Below are positions 9,871-24,200 of a stretch of DNA of 64,000 bases, in pieces. Position numbers and translations under genes: made by a program. Position 1 is the first letter of the stretch; every line of letters starts with the position of its first letter. The notes beneath the pieces are model-generated. The model was not told where the DNA came from and searched no databases. It was given only the letters and a program-made list of their open reading frames with translations. The DNA comes from Ectocarpus siliculosus (taxonomy: Eukaryota; Sar; Phaeophyceae; Ectocarpales; Ectocarpaceae): the NCBI GenBank assembly GCA_000310025.1, contig FN649730.1, positions 2,134,647 through 2,198,646 on the forward strand, read 5' to 3'.

Positions 9871-12800
9871 ATCCAGTAAGGCTGTAGTTCTTCGACAGCC
9901 AGAGATCTTGATCAGGCAGAGTTATTGCGTAACCCTTACAGGTGGCACGGACCAGTGGAAAGAGATGCAAATGCAAAGCTATAGGCAGAAATCACAAGTC
10001 CAGCCTCTCCCAGGCGACACTGGACCCTCCGTTCGAAGAGATTCAACGCCTTCCGCCTCGGTTACTACACGTTATTATATTATTAAATACTATTTCGCTC
10101 GAGTATAATCGGTTGCGACACCCCGAGATGACGACGGAAACGGCACCTATTAATTCTCCCTAAACATTAGTTCTCCCGAAACGACGGTTAGGCGTAATCA
10201 CCCACTAAGCACCTCGGCAAAGGCGATCCCGAAGCGCAACATACATACACATACAATAAGCTTGCCGGTCCCTGGAGGGGCAGCATTCGTCTTCAGACGG
10301 CTGTTGAAAAGTCCGGGTGAAGATAAACAACAAACGAAACGAAACAACGAATAATGCGCGCATCCGACTGCCACGAAAGTACCGACCCGAAAATCCCCAA
10401 GCAAGTACCTCTCTGCGGGCGCTTGTCTGGTCTACCTACCACAATCCTTTTCCTCCCTTTGTCTTGGTCTCCACCATCAGATCAATGGTCAGGCGACACG
10501 AACCAGGGCAGTTCGGTTGGTTGCCATGCAACTGTGAGGTCCTCGACGAGACAACGTGTGATGAATTAACTCGCACTACACACCCGACCCAACCTAAAGC
10601 TATAAAAAAAACTATTGCTGGAAAAACACTCGAGACTCTTGACGGGCTCGATCACCATCTTCTTCTCGACATAACCTTTACTTCTTTTCTTGTCCGCAGT
10701 AAAGCAATGCACCTGTTCGACAACAGGCACATACAGTACGGCGGGGAAAATCCCGACTGCACCTGGAAAACAAAAAGTCCTTGTACAACGCCAGTTAGAC
10801 TAGGGGCAAAGACACGGCTGTGTACATGCAGGCTGTGCATATAGATAAGTGGACGCTGCATGATGCGGGGGAGGAGCATCACCGCGGAAGAAAGAATGTT
10901 CGTTGCAAAATGACTAGTCTAACACCACACGAAACAACCCAACTACACACCGTGTTGTACTGGAAACCGACGCAACGAAAACTTGTCACTATCACTACTT
11001 ACAGAGAGTGACCTTTTTCGTTCACGCACTCACACCTCCCCAACTCGATCAATACAGTATAACCAGCCCTCATCCATATATTCAACATTTCTTCGTTGTA
11101 CTGCTGCTGCTGCCGTGCGCCAAATTCGCCCTACTGCCTTGGCTACTCTTGTATAACGTCTCTTATTTCCGGCCTCCGGTCCCTAGCAAAAACAACCAGC
11201 ACCCCAACCATCCATGCACAGCAGGGTAGACTCGGCTTCTGCACATCGGGCACAGGCCGGCAAAAGTACCCAAGACGTGTCGAAGGCAAGCAGCGTCCAT
11301 TCGGTTATCGGCTCTTGTCCACACCCGCAAGACTTCCAACAACGCGTGCTACTACTTGAATAGTTTTACAGAGGATATTCCAGGCATATTCCAGAGGGGA
11401 AGGATCGCGGGCGGCTAGATTACAGAGCCGACCGGGCCTCCCAAGGAAAAATCGACAAAAAACTAGCGTAGAAAAGCGTAACTTGGTTATTACCACCCTA
11501 ACGGATGAACACAGCACCGGAATACGAACACCCCACCACATTATGACACCAGCAACCGTTCTTTTTACTGCTGGCTTGTAGGGAAAACGCCTTTAGGTCG
11601 CACGCAACAAACTGGCAGTACCGAATTCTACCGCCCTGCACGGTACGTTATCGCACCGTGCATGTCGCGCCATACTGTACGCAGCGGCATTACCAACATA
11701 TATATTCTTGCGTCGCCCGCTCTGAGATCAGCACGTACTCCGCGACGTGGGAAAGAGCGCGACTCTAAAGACCATGTATACTGTACAACAAATCGTAGCA
11801 AAGTACAGTAGTTGCTGCGGCTTGCTGCCAGAGCAGCAGTTGGAGGCAGGAACTCCGTGGTGAAGCAAAGCAGCAAGAATCGTGTGTACTTTAACCTCGG
11901 GACTAGTGCCACGATAGGGGGGAGGGGCGCAACATCATCCCGGGGCCTGCCAACGATAAGAAACTCTTGTCCCCAGCCAAAAATAAAACTTATGAAAAAT
12001 TACGGTGCAGCACGATATGGGCTGTATGGACAGACCATCATCGGGCAAAAAAACTTGAACTCTTGAAATTGTTAAAAACGGTTAAGCAAAAAAATACGGA
12101 AAGGTCCCTCTTGCCGAAGAAACCCGAAAACGACGGCGAAAATCTTGAGCCAAAAACGCATGTACGTACTACATGCCCCCTCCTCGGTATGGCTCTCAAA
12201 GGAATGGACGAGGGCACACGAACACACGGAACACACGACACACATCTCCTACTTCCCTGATCCCCTCCCTCCTGCCACACCGTCTTTCCCTCATCTATCG
12301 CTTAGACAATATGCGGCGTAAAATCTTCTTTACCCCCCCTCCCCTTTGAGAGACGAGAAGAGCCGCTGACGACGAAAATCGAAAACAGTTGCGGCAGGCC
12401 GAGCGAGCGAGCAAGCGAGCCTACACGAAAAAACGATTGCAGCACGCATGACAGAACACCAACTCCAACACCACCAACGGGAAATCCATACAATTCGTAA
12501 GTCGTGTTGGTGTTGGGCCGAACACACTCTACTGCATCCAAGGCCTCCCGGTGTACCTCCGGGAACCATTCGTGTATTGACAAAAATAGAAAATAGACAA
12601 AAATGACGATTGCAGAACAGTCCCTACCCCCGCCATGCGTGACACAAGCTTCCTCGCGGGGGTCTCGCACCACCCACACTTTTGTCACAAAACCGGTGGC
12701 GCGAAAAGCTCGAATGCATAGACAACACTACCACAACCACCACCACCAGCACAAATATTGACCCCCGTCCATCTTGCGTCGAGTCTGGGAAGCGGGGAGG

Positions 12801-13006
12801 GTTGTTGTCCCGTCGCACCTTCCGGCGACGATCAGACCGACCCCCCCAGCTACGAATCGCAACCAACCAGAACCTACACCCACTTACAGCTTAATCGTGC
12901 CCCCACCACAGTACATAAACAAACATATCGACGGAACAAGTCTCGGGAAAAATAGTCCAACGTGCTGAATAAACAAAAACAATGCCTAATGTTTTCTTTC
13001 CTGTTG
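9871..13006. other. Downstream region of the large membrane gene
   Basis: No gene is supported. The part nearest 13,006 should contain the 3' UTR and polyadenylation site of the minus-strand membrane gene. Small simple-sequence tracts occur, for example CGAGCGAGC at 12,396 and CCA repeats near 12,735. The many short open frames show no recognisable content. Confidence 0.4.
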
Positions 13007-14907
13007 TTAACGCTGCAAGCTTCCTCTCCCCCAGACCTTGGCGTTGATGCTGTTGACGCGCTCCGAGACGCGGATGAAGCTGACGGGGTCCCCGGCCAGG
13101 CTCCCGTCGTCGTCCTCGAAGTCGAAGTTCAGGTACTGCTTCAGCTCCGCCGAGGTCAGGGGGGTCTCCGCACCGCCGCCCACGGGCGATGACCTAGACC
13201 CGATGGCGGACGGGAGCTTCCTTCCGCCCCCGCCCCGCTTGTTCACGTACCGGCCGCCGCCGCCGCCGCCGCCGTTGTCGGACTGGTCCTGGGAGAATGT
13301 GGAGCCGGCGTCGTCGCCCGTGTCCCAGTAGGCGCCGTTACCGCCGGTACTCGCGCTCCCGCCGTCGCTGGCTTCGTCCCCGACCGACGCCTCGTCGCGA
13401 CCGCCCTCGGGGGGGCAGCGGGAGTCGAACGAGCTGGTGCCGGAAGCCCTGGCGCGGACGAAGGCCCGGAAGTCGTCGATGTTGCTCCCGCCGTCGGCGT
13501 TGCTGAAGCGCCGCTCGTTGAGGTGGTTCTCGTCCCCGAACATGGCCTCCACGCGGGCCGCCGCAGCCTCCCTCTCCGCCGCCTTCGCCCGCTCCTGCGC
13601 GGCCAGCACGAGGTCCGGCGGGGCCCCGGCGGCAAAGTCGCTGCCGCCGCCGCCGCCGCCTACGCCAAGGCTGTGTGAGCTGTCCCCGCCGCTGCGGGAG
13701 GCGTGCTCGATCCACCACCTGGGCATCGCCGAGCTCGCCGGGAGGTCGAGCGGCCAGCCCCCTCGCGCGTTCTGCCCGACCCAGTTCGTGCCGAGGGTTC
13801 TCGAGTCACCCACGATCGGTTTCTGTCCGTCGGGTCCCTCAGTGGCGGCGGGGAAGTTCCCCAAGCCCTGGAGCATCTTGAGGTCGATCTGCCCGCTCGA
13901 GTAGGACCGGGAGCGCTCAGACCGAAGGCGCCGCAGCTCCGTCGGGCCCCCCTTGCCCCCGCCGCCGCTCGTCGCGCTGCTGTTGCTCTGCAGGCTCAAG
14001 AAGCTGACGCCCCCGTTCAGAGCCTCGCTGGATTTCCTCCGGAACATCTTCCCTCGGCCCCTGTTCCCGACGGGCGCGGGGGTCTGTTGGTCGGTCGGGG
14101 TGACGCCTCCTCCGGAAGACGAAACCCTGCTCATGGTCCGCCGCGAGCGAGACCCCGAGAAGCCGGTCGACCCCGTGCTGTTTCGCCAGCTGGCCAGGAC
14201 GCGGGCCTGGTCGCTCCGCCTCCGACTCCGACTGGTCTCGGACGCCCCGCTCTCGAAGCTCGTGCTCGCGAAGCTGGAGGGCGACTGCTCAATGGTCGGC
14301 GCGCCGAAGCGTCGTATGTGCCCGTCGATGGTCGGCGCCCCCGGCGCCAGGACCGGGGCGCGGGGAGGGGCGCGGGCGCGGCTGATCGCGGACGGGTGCT
14401 TGTTCGCGTCGGCCGCAGCTGCCGCAGCTTCCGCCTCCGCGGATGCCGCTGCCGCTGCTGCGGCTGCTGCCACCCTCGACGCGGTCACGGCCGTCTCCAC
14501 CGTGCGGGGTGCAGAAGGGTGGTCACCTTGACGGCGGTCACCGGCGGAAAAGGACGACAGGCCGTCGTCGCCGTCGCCGTGTAGTTGGCGGCCGCTGCCG
14601 CTGCTCCCGCTCCACTTGCGGCCCTCCTGGCTCCCGGCCTCCGAGCTCGCGGCCATCGGCACGGGGATGCCGCCGTTACCGGTGTTGGAGTAGAACCGGC
14701 CGCCGGCTGCCGTGAGGTGCGCGTCGATCGACGACCTCATCGACGCGCTGCCGGACCCGCCAAAGGTGTCGAACACCCGGGATGTACCGGCGCCGCCAGA
14801 CCCCCCGCGCTCGCCTCTGGAGCTGCTACTACGGCTGAAGCCGGGACCGGTCCCCGACGTTCTCGGCGACTTGGACAGCAAGTAGCGCTGGAACTGGCCA
14901 GGGCGGC

Positions 14908-14945
<38 letters not shown>

Positions 14946-15610
14946 CTTCCGCCCCTGGTCGCGCGAGGCGGCACCGCCGCTGCCGCCGCCGTTTCCGACG
15001 GCACACGGTCTTCGCCGGAGCCGTCCTCGAACATGGGGTTCACGACGCAGATGGAAGAATCCGACGGCTGCCGGTCCAGCTTCATGCCGGCTGACGACGC
15101 GCCGGCACCGCCGGCGCCGCTGCTGCTGTCGCTCCTGCTGTACCTCACGAGCTCCTGCAGGGACGGGAGCCGCCTCGTTACCTGACCCCTGCCGCTGTCG
15201 GGAACAGCGCTGCTCTCCGACCGAACAGCCGCGGCAACGAAAACATCTCGGCCGGGGACACTGGCGGAATCCGGGCCCCCACCGCAATCGCCGTCGCCGT
15301 CGCCGCTCCTGCTGACCGAGTCAGGCCCGGCGTGTCGCAGTGGAGGCGCCTTCTGGCGCCCTCTGGTGCTACTACTACCAAGGTCTCCGTCGTGGTGGTC
15401 GCCGCCCACGCTAGGGCCGACTACAGACGGAAACGCTGACCGGGAGTCGCGACGGGGGATGATGGCGGCGGCGGCGGCCGCGCTGCTGCCCTGCTCGGCG
15501 CACGAGAGCCTCCACCCCCCGCACAGGCAGACGGCCAGGGCCAACACGAGGGAGATGAAGATGCCGGCGGAGACGACCACCCACGGGGACCCCGTGTCTG
15601 CAGCCCCGAT
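13007..15610 (-). CDS. Exon 12: last TM and long cytoplasmic tail
   Basis: Acceptor ATGTTATTCCCAG. It opens with W-V-V-V-S-A-G-I-F-I-S-L-V-L-A-L-A-V membrane segment and C-L-C, then about 830 residues of Ser/Gly/Ala/Arg-rich, probably disordered sequence with a 12-Gln run (plus-strand CTG repeat near 14,913-14,943) and Ala-runs. A short ordered-looking block near the end (L-T-S-A-E-L-K-Q-Y-L-N-F-D-F) stands out and could be a docking motif. Stop at 13,007-13,009. Confidence 0.85.
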
Positions 15611-18600
15611 CTGGGAATAACATAATATAGGTTGGGGGGGGGGGTGGATAGACACATCCCGTGAGAGGAGCCGATGTGTTGCTCGCGCGCCAAAATTGAC
15701 ATGCACAGCCCCGAATATCAAACCACCGCAAGTTCAACCGGTTCCGCCCACCCAAAGGTATTTTCTTTGGGCAATACACGCAAACACGCACGAAGAGCGT
15801 TCATCATGACTCATCACCCAAACCAGACACGGCGCCGGCAACACACCCGACCCAAAGAGCGCTCTTGGCTTGCTTTACCTTTTGGGCCAGCCCGGTCAGG
15901 TTCGCCAGCAAGATGGCAAAGCCCCCCTGGTGACAGCACGCACAACAACGCGGGGGAAGTTTGGGAAATCACCCAGAGAATACAGGGTAACAAATTATAT
16001 TGAGGAGTTAGGGTGCGCCCGCGAGGGGGGGGGGGGGGCGGCGGGGGGGCGCATGGCATTCAGAGAGTTCACGCAAGCACGCAGAGGAACGTTCCATAAA
16101 AAAATACTACGGGCGAGGGTGACCAACCAACGAACGGCAAACGTCAAATGTGGGGGAAGGTTGCGGAAACACGTGCCAACATCGAGTGAAGAGGACGTGC
16201 GGTGCTACCGTTTGTTGCGAAGTATAGCACCCCTCATGTCCAAAGCTCCATCACTCCACACGTCGACGAGGAATTCACAATCGAAGGATACTTTTTCGGA
16301 AAGCTCTGAACGAGGCAGTCTCAACGCCGTTATTTTCGGCACCGAGACTGTTCTTGGTGTAGACCAATCCAGCTTCGGAAACTCGGTTCGTCCAGGGGGT
16401 GGGGAGTACCCCATGCAACCGACGGCACGCCACATGGGACTATCAATGGCCGAGCAGGGAGAGGGACTGCACCTCGAGGAGCCATGGCAGCGGTCACATC
16501 AACACAAAAAAGAAGCACATTGCGCATACGCCAAACTTCATAGAGCAGTGACAATATTCCTGAAAGCGTACCGGTTGAGATCTTGCCTACTAGGCTAGGC
16601 ATTGTGCCACGGATCAATACCAATTCATCCCAGTCTGTTTGCCACCGAGTCGAATGCATACACACGTTAACGTTCACGCCAACGAAAAGAACGAAGCCCT
16701 CCCCGTGTTCAGCCACAGCAAGAGCAACATCGACACTACCGCTGTACACGATACACGTGACACGTCATGTTTCTCCCTCCTCAACAGAGCCGCTACGCAA
16801 TAGGATTGGTACTACAGCAGTAATGGGCCCTGTATAGTGACGGTCGAATATTTCCAGGTGCCCGGTAGTTTGTGTTGTTTTCGCTCGCACACATACACTG
16901 AAATACCAAGTCGATCTGTACTTTGATTAGGGTCGGTGCCCGGTATCGTGCCGGTAAAATCTCTAGACACATACCGGCACTACAGAGGGCCCACTGCTGT
17001 AGATGGACGGATGGACGGCACACGCGAAACCGCAAAAAAAAAGGAAACACAGCTTAAACAAATAAAAAACATCACCGCTAGCAACCTTACCCCGCGGTAA
17101 ACCCAGCCGATCCAAGGGTCCCTGTGCGGCCGGACCACCTCGCCAACCACTAAGGACACGCCCGCTAGCGCACACGCCACCGCAACGCGCATGAAACCCT
17201 CCCCGGGGGGCACCGCGGTCAGGAACCCGGTGAGCAGCAAACGCCTCCCAATCTCCCAGGCCGCGAACCCCTGGCGGCCTGCCTTGTAGGGGGACCAGAC
17301 AGGAATGGTGCTGCGCCATCTCCTGTTATTCCTCTTGGAAGACGTCGTCTGTGGGGTGGGGGGGTCCGGCGAACGGGGCCCGGGGGAGGGAGGGGGGTAC
17401 TCGTGTTTTGCATGCCTTAGCGGTTAGACCATTGGCCACGCGTCCTCGAGGGGAGGGGGGGCGGGGGGGGTACTCGTGTTTTGCATGCCTTGCGGGTACA
17501 CCATTGACCACGCGTCCACGAGGGGGGGAGGGGGCGTACTAATGTTTTGTATGCCTTAGCGGCTAGACATTGACCACGCGTCCACGAGGGGGGGCGGCGT
17601 CGGATGGTGAAAGGACAACGTGAGGGTTGGGGTGGTGAGCGGTGGCGGCCAAAGCCACTACCAAGATAGCTTCCTACGCGAGAACGAGTCTTAGCATGTA
17701 CGGTGGCGACAGATCGTCGGGGACAGAGGGGATTGGATGGGGCTACAGCAGTTAGGCCGCTGTGATGCGGATGCCCAATATAGTGCGGGTGAAATTGGCT
17801 GGCGCAGATGTAATGAACAAGCGTATACTTGATAGTGGGGGTGCCCGCTATGGTGCCAGCCACAGCGGTTGGCACTACGGCGGGCCCCGTACCGCAGTGA
17901 GGGCCATGGTGTTGGGACCGTGAAAACGGGGGAACAGGCCGGTAGTAGGATAGTAGAGGGCGCACCGGTGCCGCCGCTACCCTAATTTTCAGTTCCTTCC
18001 CACCACGCAGCCTAAGCACCCCCCTTCTTCTCGTCACTCTCAACACTGAGAACAAGGCGCTGCCTGCTGCTGTACCAGCACCTACCTCCCAAGAAGAATC
18101 CGAGTCGGGGGACATGGACTTGCGGACGGCCAGAACCCCTCTCCCCGACGCCCTCCACGCCTTGCTCTTCGACAGCCACACGCAGCACCCCCCGCTGCCG
18201 CCGCCAGTCCGGGGGGAAGCCGCCGCCGCCGCCGCCGCCGCCGCCGCGACGCTGGCGTCCACGTGTCCCGAATCCCCTCCCCCACTCCTCCGGCCTGCCC
18301 GGGCGATAGCCGACGCCGCCGAGGTGATGTTGACGCCGTTACCGTTACCCGCGCGCTCGCCGCCGTCCCCGCCCGAGAGAGTCGGCGATGACGTCATCGC
18401 CGCTAGGAAGGAAGCATCTTCTTCGACGGACCCCGCCCCTGATGCTCCTCGTCCGCGGGGCGGGAAGCCTCCCCCCCCCCCACCGCCGCCGCCGCTGGCT
18501 GCGGGGCCCCCTTGCAGGAGAGCCCCTCCTCTCAGCCTCCGGACCGCTACGGTGGTGTCGTTGGTATCGTCATCATCGTCATCATCGTCATCATCGTCCG

Positions 18601-21192
18601 GTGCAGCGGCGGCGGAGGCGGAGGGAGGCGCCACGTCGCGTTGATCTTCTTCGCCGGACTTGGCCCAATACACGATGGTCGCCAGCGCCAAGGGCAAGCC
18701 GAGCCCGTACAGACCCAGACAGGTGGCGGCGATCATCTTGAGGGGTAGGCGGCGCGCAATAGGGCGGGGGGGGCGGCGGCGGGGGGGGGGGGGGGGGGTA
18801 GGGGAAAATTTTTTGCCCAAAATTTTCCAACACTTGAAAAGCGGGGACCAACCGGCCCAAAAAAAAAAAACCCTTCCCCTTCAACCCTTTTAAGGCCCTT
18901 TTTTTTCCCCCCCCTTTGGCTTGGGAAACCCCCCTGGGAAAAAAAAAGAGGTTCCCCCACCCCTTCTATTCAACCCCTTTGAATCCCCGGGAAGGGGCCC
19001 CCCTTTGAAACCGGAAACCCCCCCTGAAAAAAACAAAAANNNNNNNNNNNNNNNNNNNNNNNNNNNNNNNNNNNNNNNNNNNNNNNNNNNNNNNNNNNNN
19101 NNNNNNNNNNNNNNNNNNNNNNNNNNNNNNNNNNNNNNNAAGGCCACCGCGCCCGGGGGGGGGGGGGGGGGTAGGGGTAAGTTGCTTGCGCAGAAATTTC
19201 CAACATCTGAAAAGCAGGATACTACGTGCCAGAAAAAATACGACCCTTCCCATTCGACGCTTCTGATGCCCTTGTTTCTGCACGCATCTTGACATAGGAA
19301 ATCCAACATGACATAAAAAACGATGTCCACCAACCCTTCGTATCACACGCTTCTGATTCCCGTGAATGTGCTCGCATTTGACATCTGACATCCAGCATGA
19401 AATAAACGACGATGTCCACCAATCACCCGTTACCTCGTAGGATGTGTGCTGTCCGGAGGAACACTCGACGGTCGTGTCCGCCCTGAGCCAGCTGCCTTCC
19501 CCGTCGTCGGCGTCTCCATTCCCTTCCCCGTCCCGGCAATCGAACACTCTCAGCAGCACCGTGCACACCACCGGGTACAAGAGGAGGCAGACCTGATAGA
19601 CAAGGCCACGCAACGTTGTTGTTGTTGTTGTTGTTGCTGTTGTTACCTTCACATTAAAAACCGTTCCGTTCTCTCTGCCCAGTACCTTCTTCTGTCCATA
19701 CTCGTCTATCACTTGACGGGGTCGATTCCCGTGGTCACAGAGCGGTGTTTGTTGTTGTTGTTGCTGTTGTCTCGTCGTCGTTGTCGTATTTGTGTAGATT
19801 TAGATTTGAGTTGTTCGATTTTGTTGGCGGCGCCGTTGTATTCGTGTTGTGCTCCCAGCTTCTTGTTGGCTGTCTCGCTCTAATGTCATCGCAAGACCAC
19901 CTCACCCTTCTAAGGAAGGCTACTGTTCCCCTTGGTGATGCATTTGACCATTCCACAGCGAGAAAGATGAAAGACGGTCGTGCACGACGCAACCGCATCG
20001 TCTTGTGGACAGACGTCACCACAAGGACCGCTCACTGGCACTAGCAGAACCAACACAACCGAATGTGGGCAACAAACTCCAACCATACACTTGTGGTGGT
20101 GGTGATACAATCAGCTACCAGCAGTAGCACCAAACGCGCGTGGAGACAACAACGACATCGCACGACACGACAAGATCGCGCCGCACCGTAGAGTCGCAGC
20201 GGCCCCACTGCCGCCCCCCCCCCCGCCCCACTATCACCGCCAAGCAACAAACATCCACCCTCAATTTTCGTGCTTCATGACCCGAACGCGGGAGTATGTG
20301 GCCGCGATTCGTTACTTCGGATCACTCGATCATTTTTGGTGATGCCGTGTGTATGAAGGGTGGCGGGGCACTGGTTATTGCTTGTCTAACGATCGTTCTT
20401 GTCGAGACTACTGTAACAGAGACGCTGAAAAGATCGGAGTACAACTCGTTGACCTTCCCCGCCATGAGAGTTCCCTTGGAATTGTTCTGCCCAAAGATCT
20501 AGGTTGGCCTCAAAATCAGGCAAGAGGTTTGCAAGGCAAGAGAGGTTACACGCGAAGAGGCTGCCAGGCAAGGGGCTGCGGAGGAATAGGCTGCAAGGGA
20601 AGAGGTTGCACGTGCAGAGACTGCAAGGCAAGAAGAACAACTCACCACCACAGCGGCGCAGGTGTGTCTCTCAGCAGCGCTCCAGCGACCCCACCGCTCC
20701 CAAGCATCACTTCTCAAGCTCCCGCTGCCGCCACCGGTCTCCATCTGAACGGAGGAAACCGGAGCACTGTCGTGCCGCCCCCCCCAAGCACCCTCGCCCT
20801 GCCGCACCGAAGCTCCCTTGCGCACCGGATGGTTGCCGTTGTTGATGCCGCTGTTCTCCCAGTCGGTGCAGAAGCCGGCCAGGACGAAACTCAGGAATAG
20901 CGCCACCAGGGCAACCGTGAGGAGGCCGACTGTACCGTTCACGCTGATTTCGGGGGGAGGGGGGTAGAGTGCAGAGGTTGTGATATCCCCTTGAACAGAA
21001 AGAGTTTCGGTGGCCTCGGTACGGTTCTATCTCGCCCCCATGCCCCTCTCTTTTCGTGCACCGTAGACGCAAAATCGCTACCTCAACTGCTGCCTTCAAC
21101 AACAATTTTACGCTGCTCGATAACCGGGGTGGAGCTGTACGGTTGCTGAGTACACGAGCAGCAACACTACGTTGCAAGAGCGACGTGCGATA

Positions 21193-21268
<76 letters not shown>

Positions 21269-24200
21269 TCTTACCGGTCCAAAAAGGGAAGCTCGGGCAA
21301 CACGCAGCTCCCGGCGAAGGATTGGGGGTCCACGTTGGTCCACTTGAGCGCCGACAGCACCCTCTGCATGGCCATGGGAAACTCTAGCTCCATCACTTCA
21401 GACCCCTGCGTTGCATGCGACAAGATTTCGGGTCCGATTTCCTATTGATCCGTTGTAGGCCGTTGTCTTAGAGTGGTGTTGTTTTGTTTTGTTTTGTTTT
21501 GGAGGTTGTGGTTGTTGTCGTTGCTGATGGTGGTGGTGGTGTTGTCGCGACACGCCATCCTCGTCAAAATTCCCTGGAAAAATAAAGTTCCCACCTAACC
21601 TCCGTCTTGTCTGACATACTACCACACATTAATGAAAACGTGCTGCCGCCTGGTGTGTTTGTTGGCAGCATGAAACGCTCTACAACTACCTCTGTACACT
21701 GCTGTAGACATGGATGGCGGAATCGCGCTCGACGAAAACAAAACGATCCCGACCTCGTTCTCGGATGCAGCCAAGACAAACAGACATTTCTCACCAGGGT
21801 AATGATTTGTGCCGTGACTGGGAGCGCCATGTCGAGACGTGAGGAAATTTCCAGTTTCCAAGAGGGTAGAAAAATCGACGGAAATGCCGGGAAATGTACC
21901 CAGCCCACGTGGTGGCGGAGGTGACAAGTTAAACGAAAAAAATACACAAGGGAGTGAAAATCGGGACATCAGAAGTGACTACAACCACGGCGGTTTCGCG
22001 AGAAAACATTCATGTTCATGGCCAGATGAGAAGGGCCCTGCATGTTCATGTTCATGTTCAGATAGACGGGGAGAGCTGAGCAGACAGCTTCAAGGCAAGG
22101 TGGCACGTACACGTTGCAGATGCAAAAACCTCCGTATGATACACTACCAAAAGTGACCCACGGTCGTCAGTGTCGAAGAGTCAATTTTTCCAACCGCCCC
22201 CACAACAGAAGATTGGCACACAACAACCCCAGCTACCCTAAGCTCCCTCGCCACAACCACCACCCAACACCCAACACCACGTGTCCAGAGCCCTCGAGCG
22301 CCTCCAACGCCGCTACCGCCTGCCTGCTCACCCACGAAAACCAAGCCTCCCTGCAATAACCGCCCCAAGCCCTCGCGTCCGCAGCTGTCCCCGCCCGAAG
22401 CATCATTCCCCCCCCCCCCCCCGGCCCCCGACCGTCCTGCTGTTCGCGGGCCATTGCCGTTGGCGGCAAGGTGTTTGGAAGAACGGCCGTGCGACGATGC
22501 GGACATCGGAGCGGCGTCCTCCTTCGAGCCCCTGTTCGTGATCCCTCCCCACATCTGCGCGATCCTGCGTGGCGGCGACTTCCCGTTCCACAAGGCATCC
22601 TGCGGGGTGGCGGGGCGTGGTACACGAACGATGGTTACATCGAAAAATGCTGGTATTCGGGCAACACACCGTTACGCTCAGATTTCTGACATTCGGAGAG
22701 ACACCTTGTCTACAATAGTCCTCGGGACGGTGGAGAGCACAGCAGAGTATCAAGAGGGCCAGACCAAGGGTGCAACACAGAGGAGTGATAACGACACCTA
22801 CTTGCTAAGAGGGGTCGGAATAAAAGGAAAAAAATCGGTGATGCAGTAATTTTTCGAGCAAAGTTAAAAAAAAAATGACACATTTAAAATTACGTTTTGC
22901 ATCTCTAGGTTTACTTATGTTAGTATACCTAGTTGGCCAGACATTAATAAATTACGTTTTGGATCTAACCCTACTAAATTTTAGTATACCAGACATTTTT
23001 TAATCAAATCTTGGATCATTAGTTTTACTTGATTTTAGTATACTCCTTGGCCAGGCCTATGAAAACGACCGCCGCCTCTCACCAGAGTGAAGCAGAGTAT
23101 CAAGACGGCGAGGGTGACGAAAACAACCGCCCGGACGGCGTTGCCGACGGTGCACTGAGACCGAGCCGCCTCGCACTCGCCTCCCTCCGTCTCAACGAAC
23201 CCCGAAGCGCACTCGGAGCAGGCTGTGGCGAAACAACGACCAAGGGTCAAGACGGGGTGGGGGGGAGTACTCATGTTTCGCATGCCTTAGCGGTTAGACC
23301 ATTGACCACGCGTCCTCGAGGGGGGGGGGGGGACTCATGTTTTTCATGCCTTGGCGGTTAGACCATTGACCATGCATCTTGGAGAGGGCGGATGGAGCCT
23401 TGTTTCCACAGGACCGACCGCTTCGTTCCTTCCCAATTTGCCAAATGTGGCTCGAAAAGGGCAGGCGTGGGGCGTGGGACAAGCAGCGGGAACAGGGGCG
23501 CGGTTTACCCTCCTTCGTCGTGCATCATCCAGGGTCCCCCCAATCTTTGGTCGTAGTGAAAATTAATGACTTCTTCCACCACCGAGCCCTCACCCGCCAC
23601 GATACTCATTGCTGCTGCTGTTGCTGTTGCTGTTGTTGTTGCTGTCTTCGCACTAAAAATGTTCCGGCCTGCGCTCATAATCTTCGACTCTCCGTATTGG
23701 TCCAACTGACACAGACGCCTTCCGTGGTCACGAGCCAACTACCCAAAGGGGGTGGGGTTGCAACGGTCCAACTGGCCGGCCACGGACGCGAGGAACGATG
23801 GTAGGGAGGTCTAGATCGCACTGGCGATTGTCGAGATTCGAATGAATGTGTTCAGTAGAGCTGACCGGCATGTCAGTGTGCGTTGTGGGCTCGGACATGG
23901 AAAGTGAGCTGCCCCTTGCTGTACCGTTCACCATGGAGGAACACACTTGACTTTCTCGCAGGCGCACACGGCCCAGACTGGTAAGGAAGGTACAAACGAG
24001 AAACATCAAATCTTGAGACACACAACATGTCAAAGTGTTGCAAGTAAAAGAACGCACAACAATGCCACGCACGGCGAAAGCGTAAGACGAGGTGACCCCC
24101 CTACCGTAGCAATCAGGTGGTGTAGAAACAGAATGAGGGAAAACGTGCCTAAAGGCATATGCTACGCAATGTACTCACAATCTCCGAAGTAGCCCTCGGG

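Noticed and set aside
10317-10844. Plus-strand frame of 175 codons
   Set aside because: No domain and compositional bias only; it lies downstream of the membrane gene.
17417-18085. Extension of exon 9 frame past its donor
   Set aside because: The continuation enters the LINE-tail repeats; the phase-matched donor at 18,086 and the match of exon 10 favour splicing.
21405-21440. GGGTCCGATTTCC as a B box of another SINE
   Set aside because: No A box at the right distance, and it lies at the exon 6 acceptor where gene structure explains the sequence.
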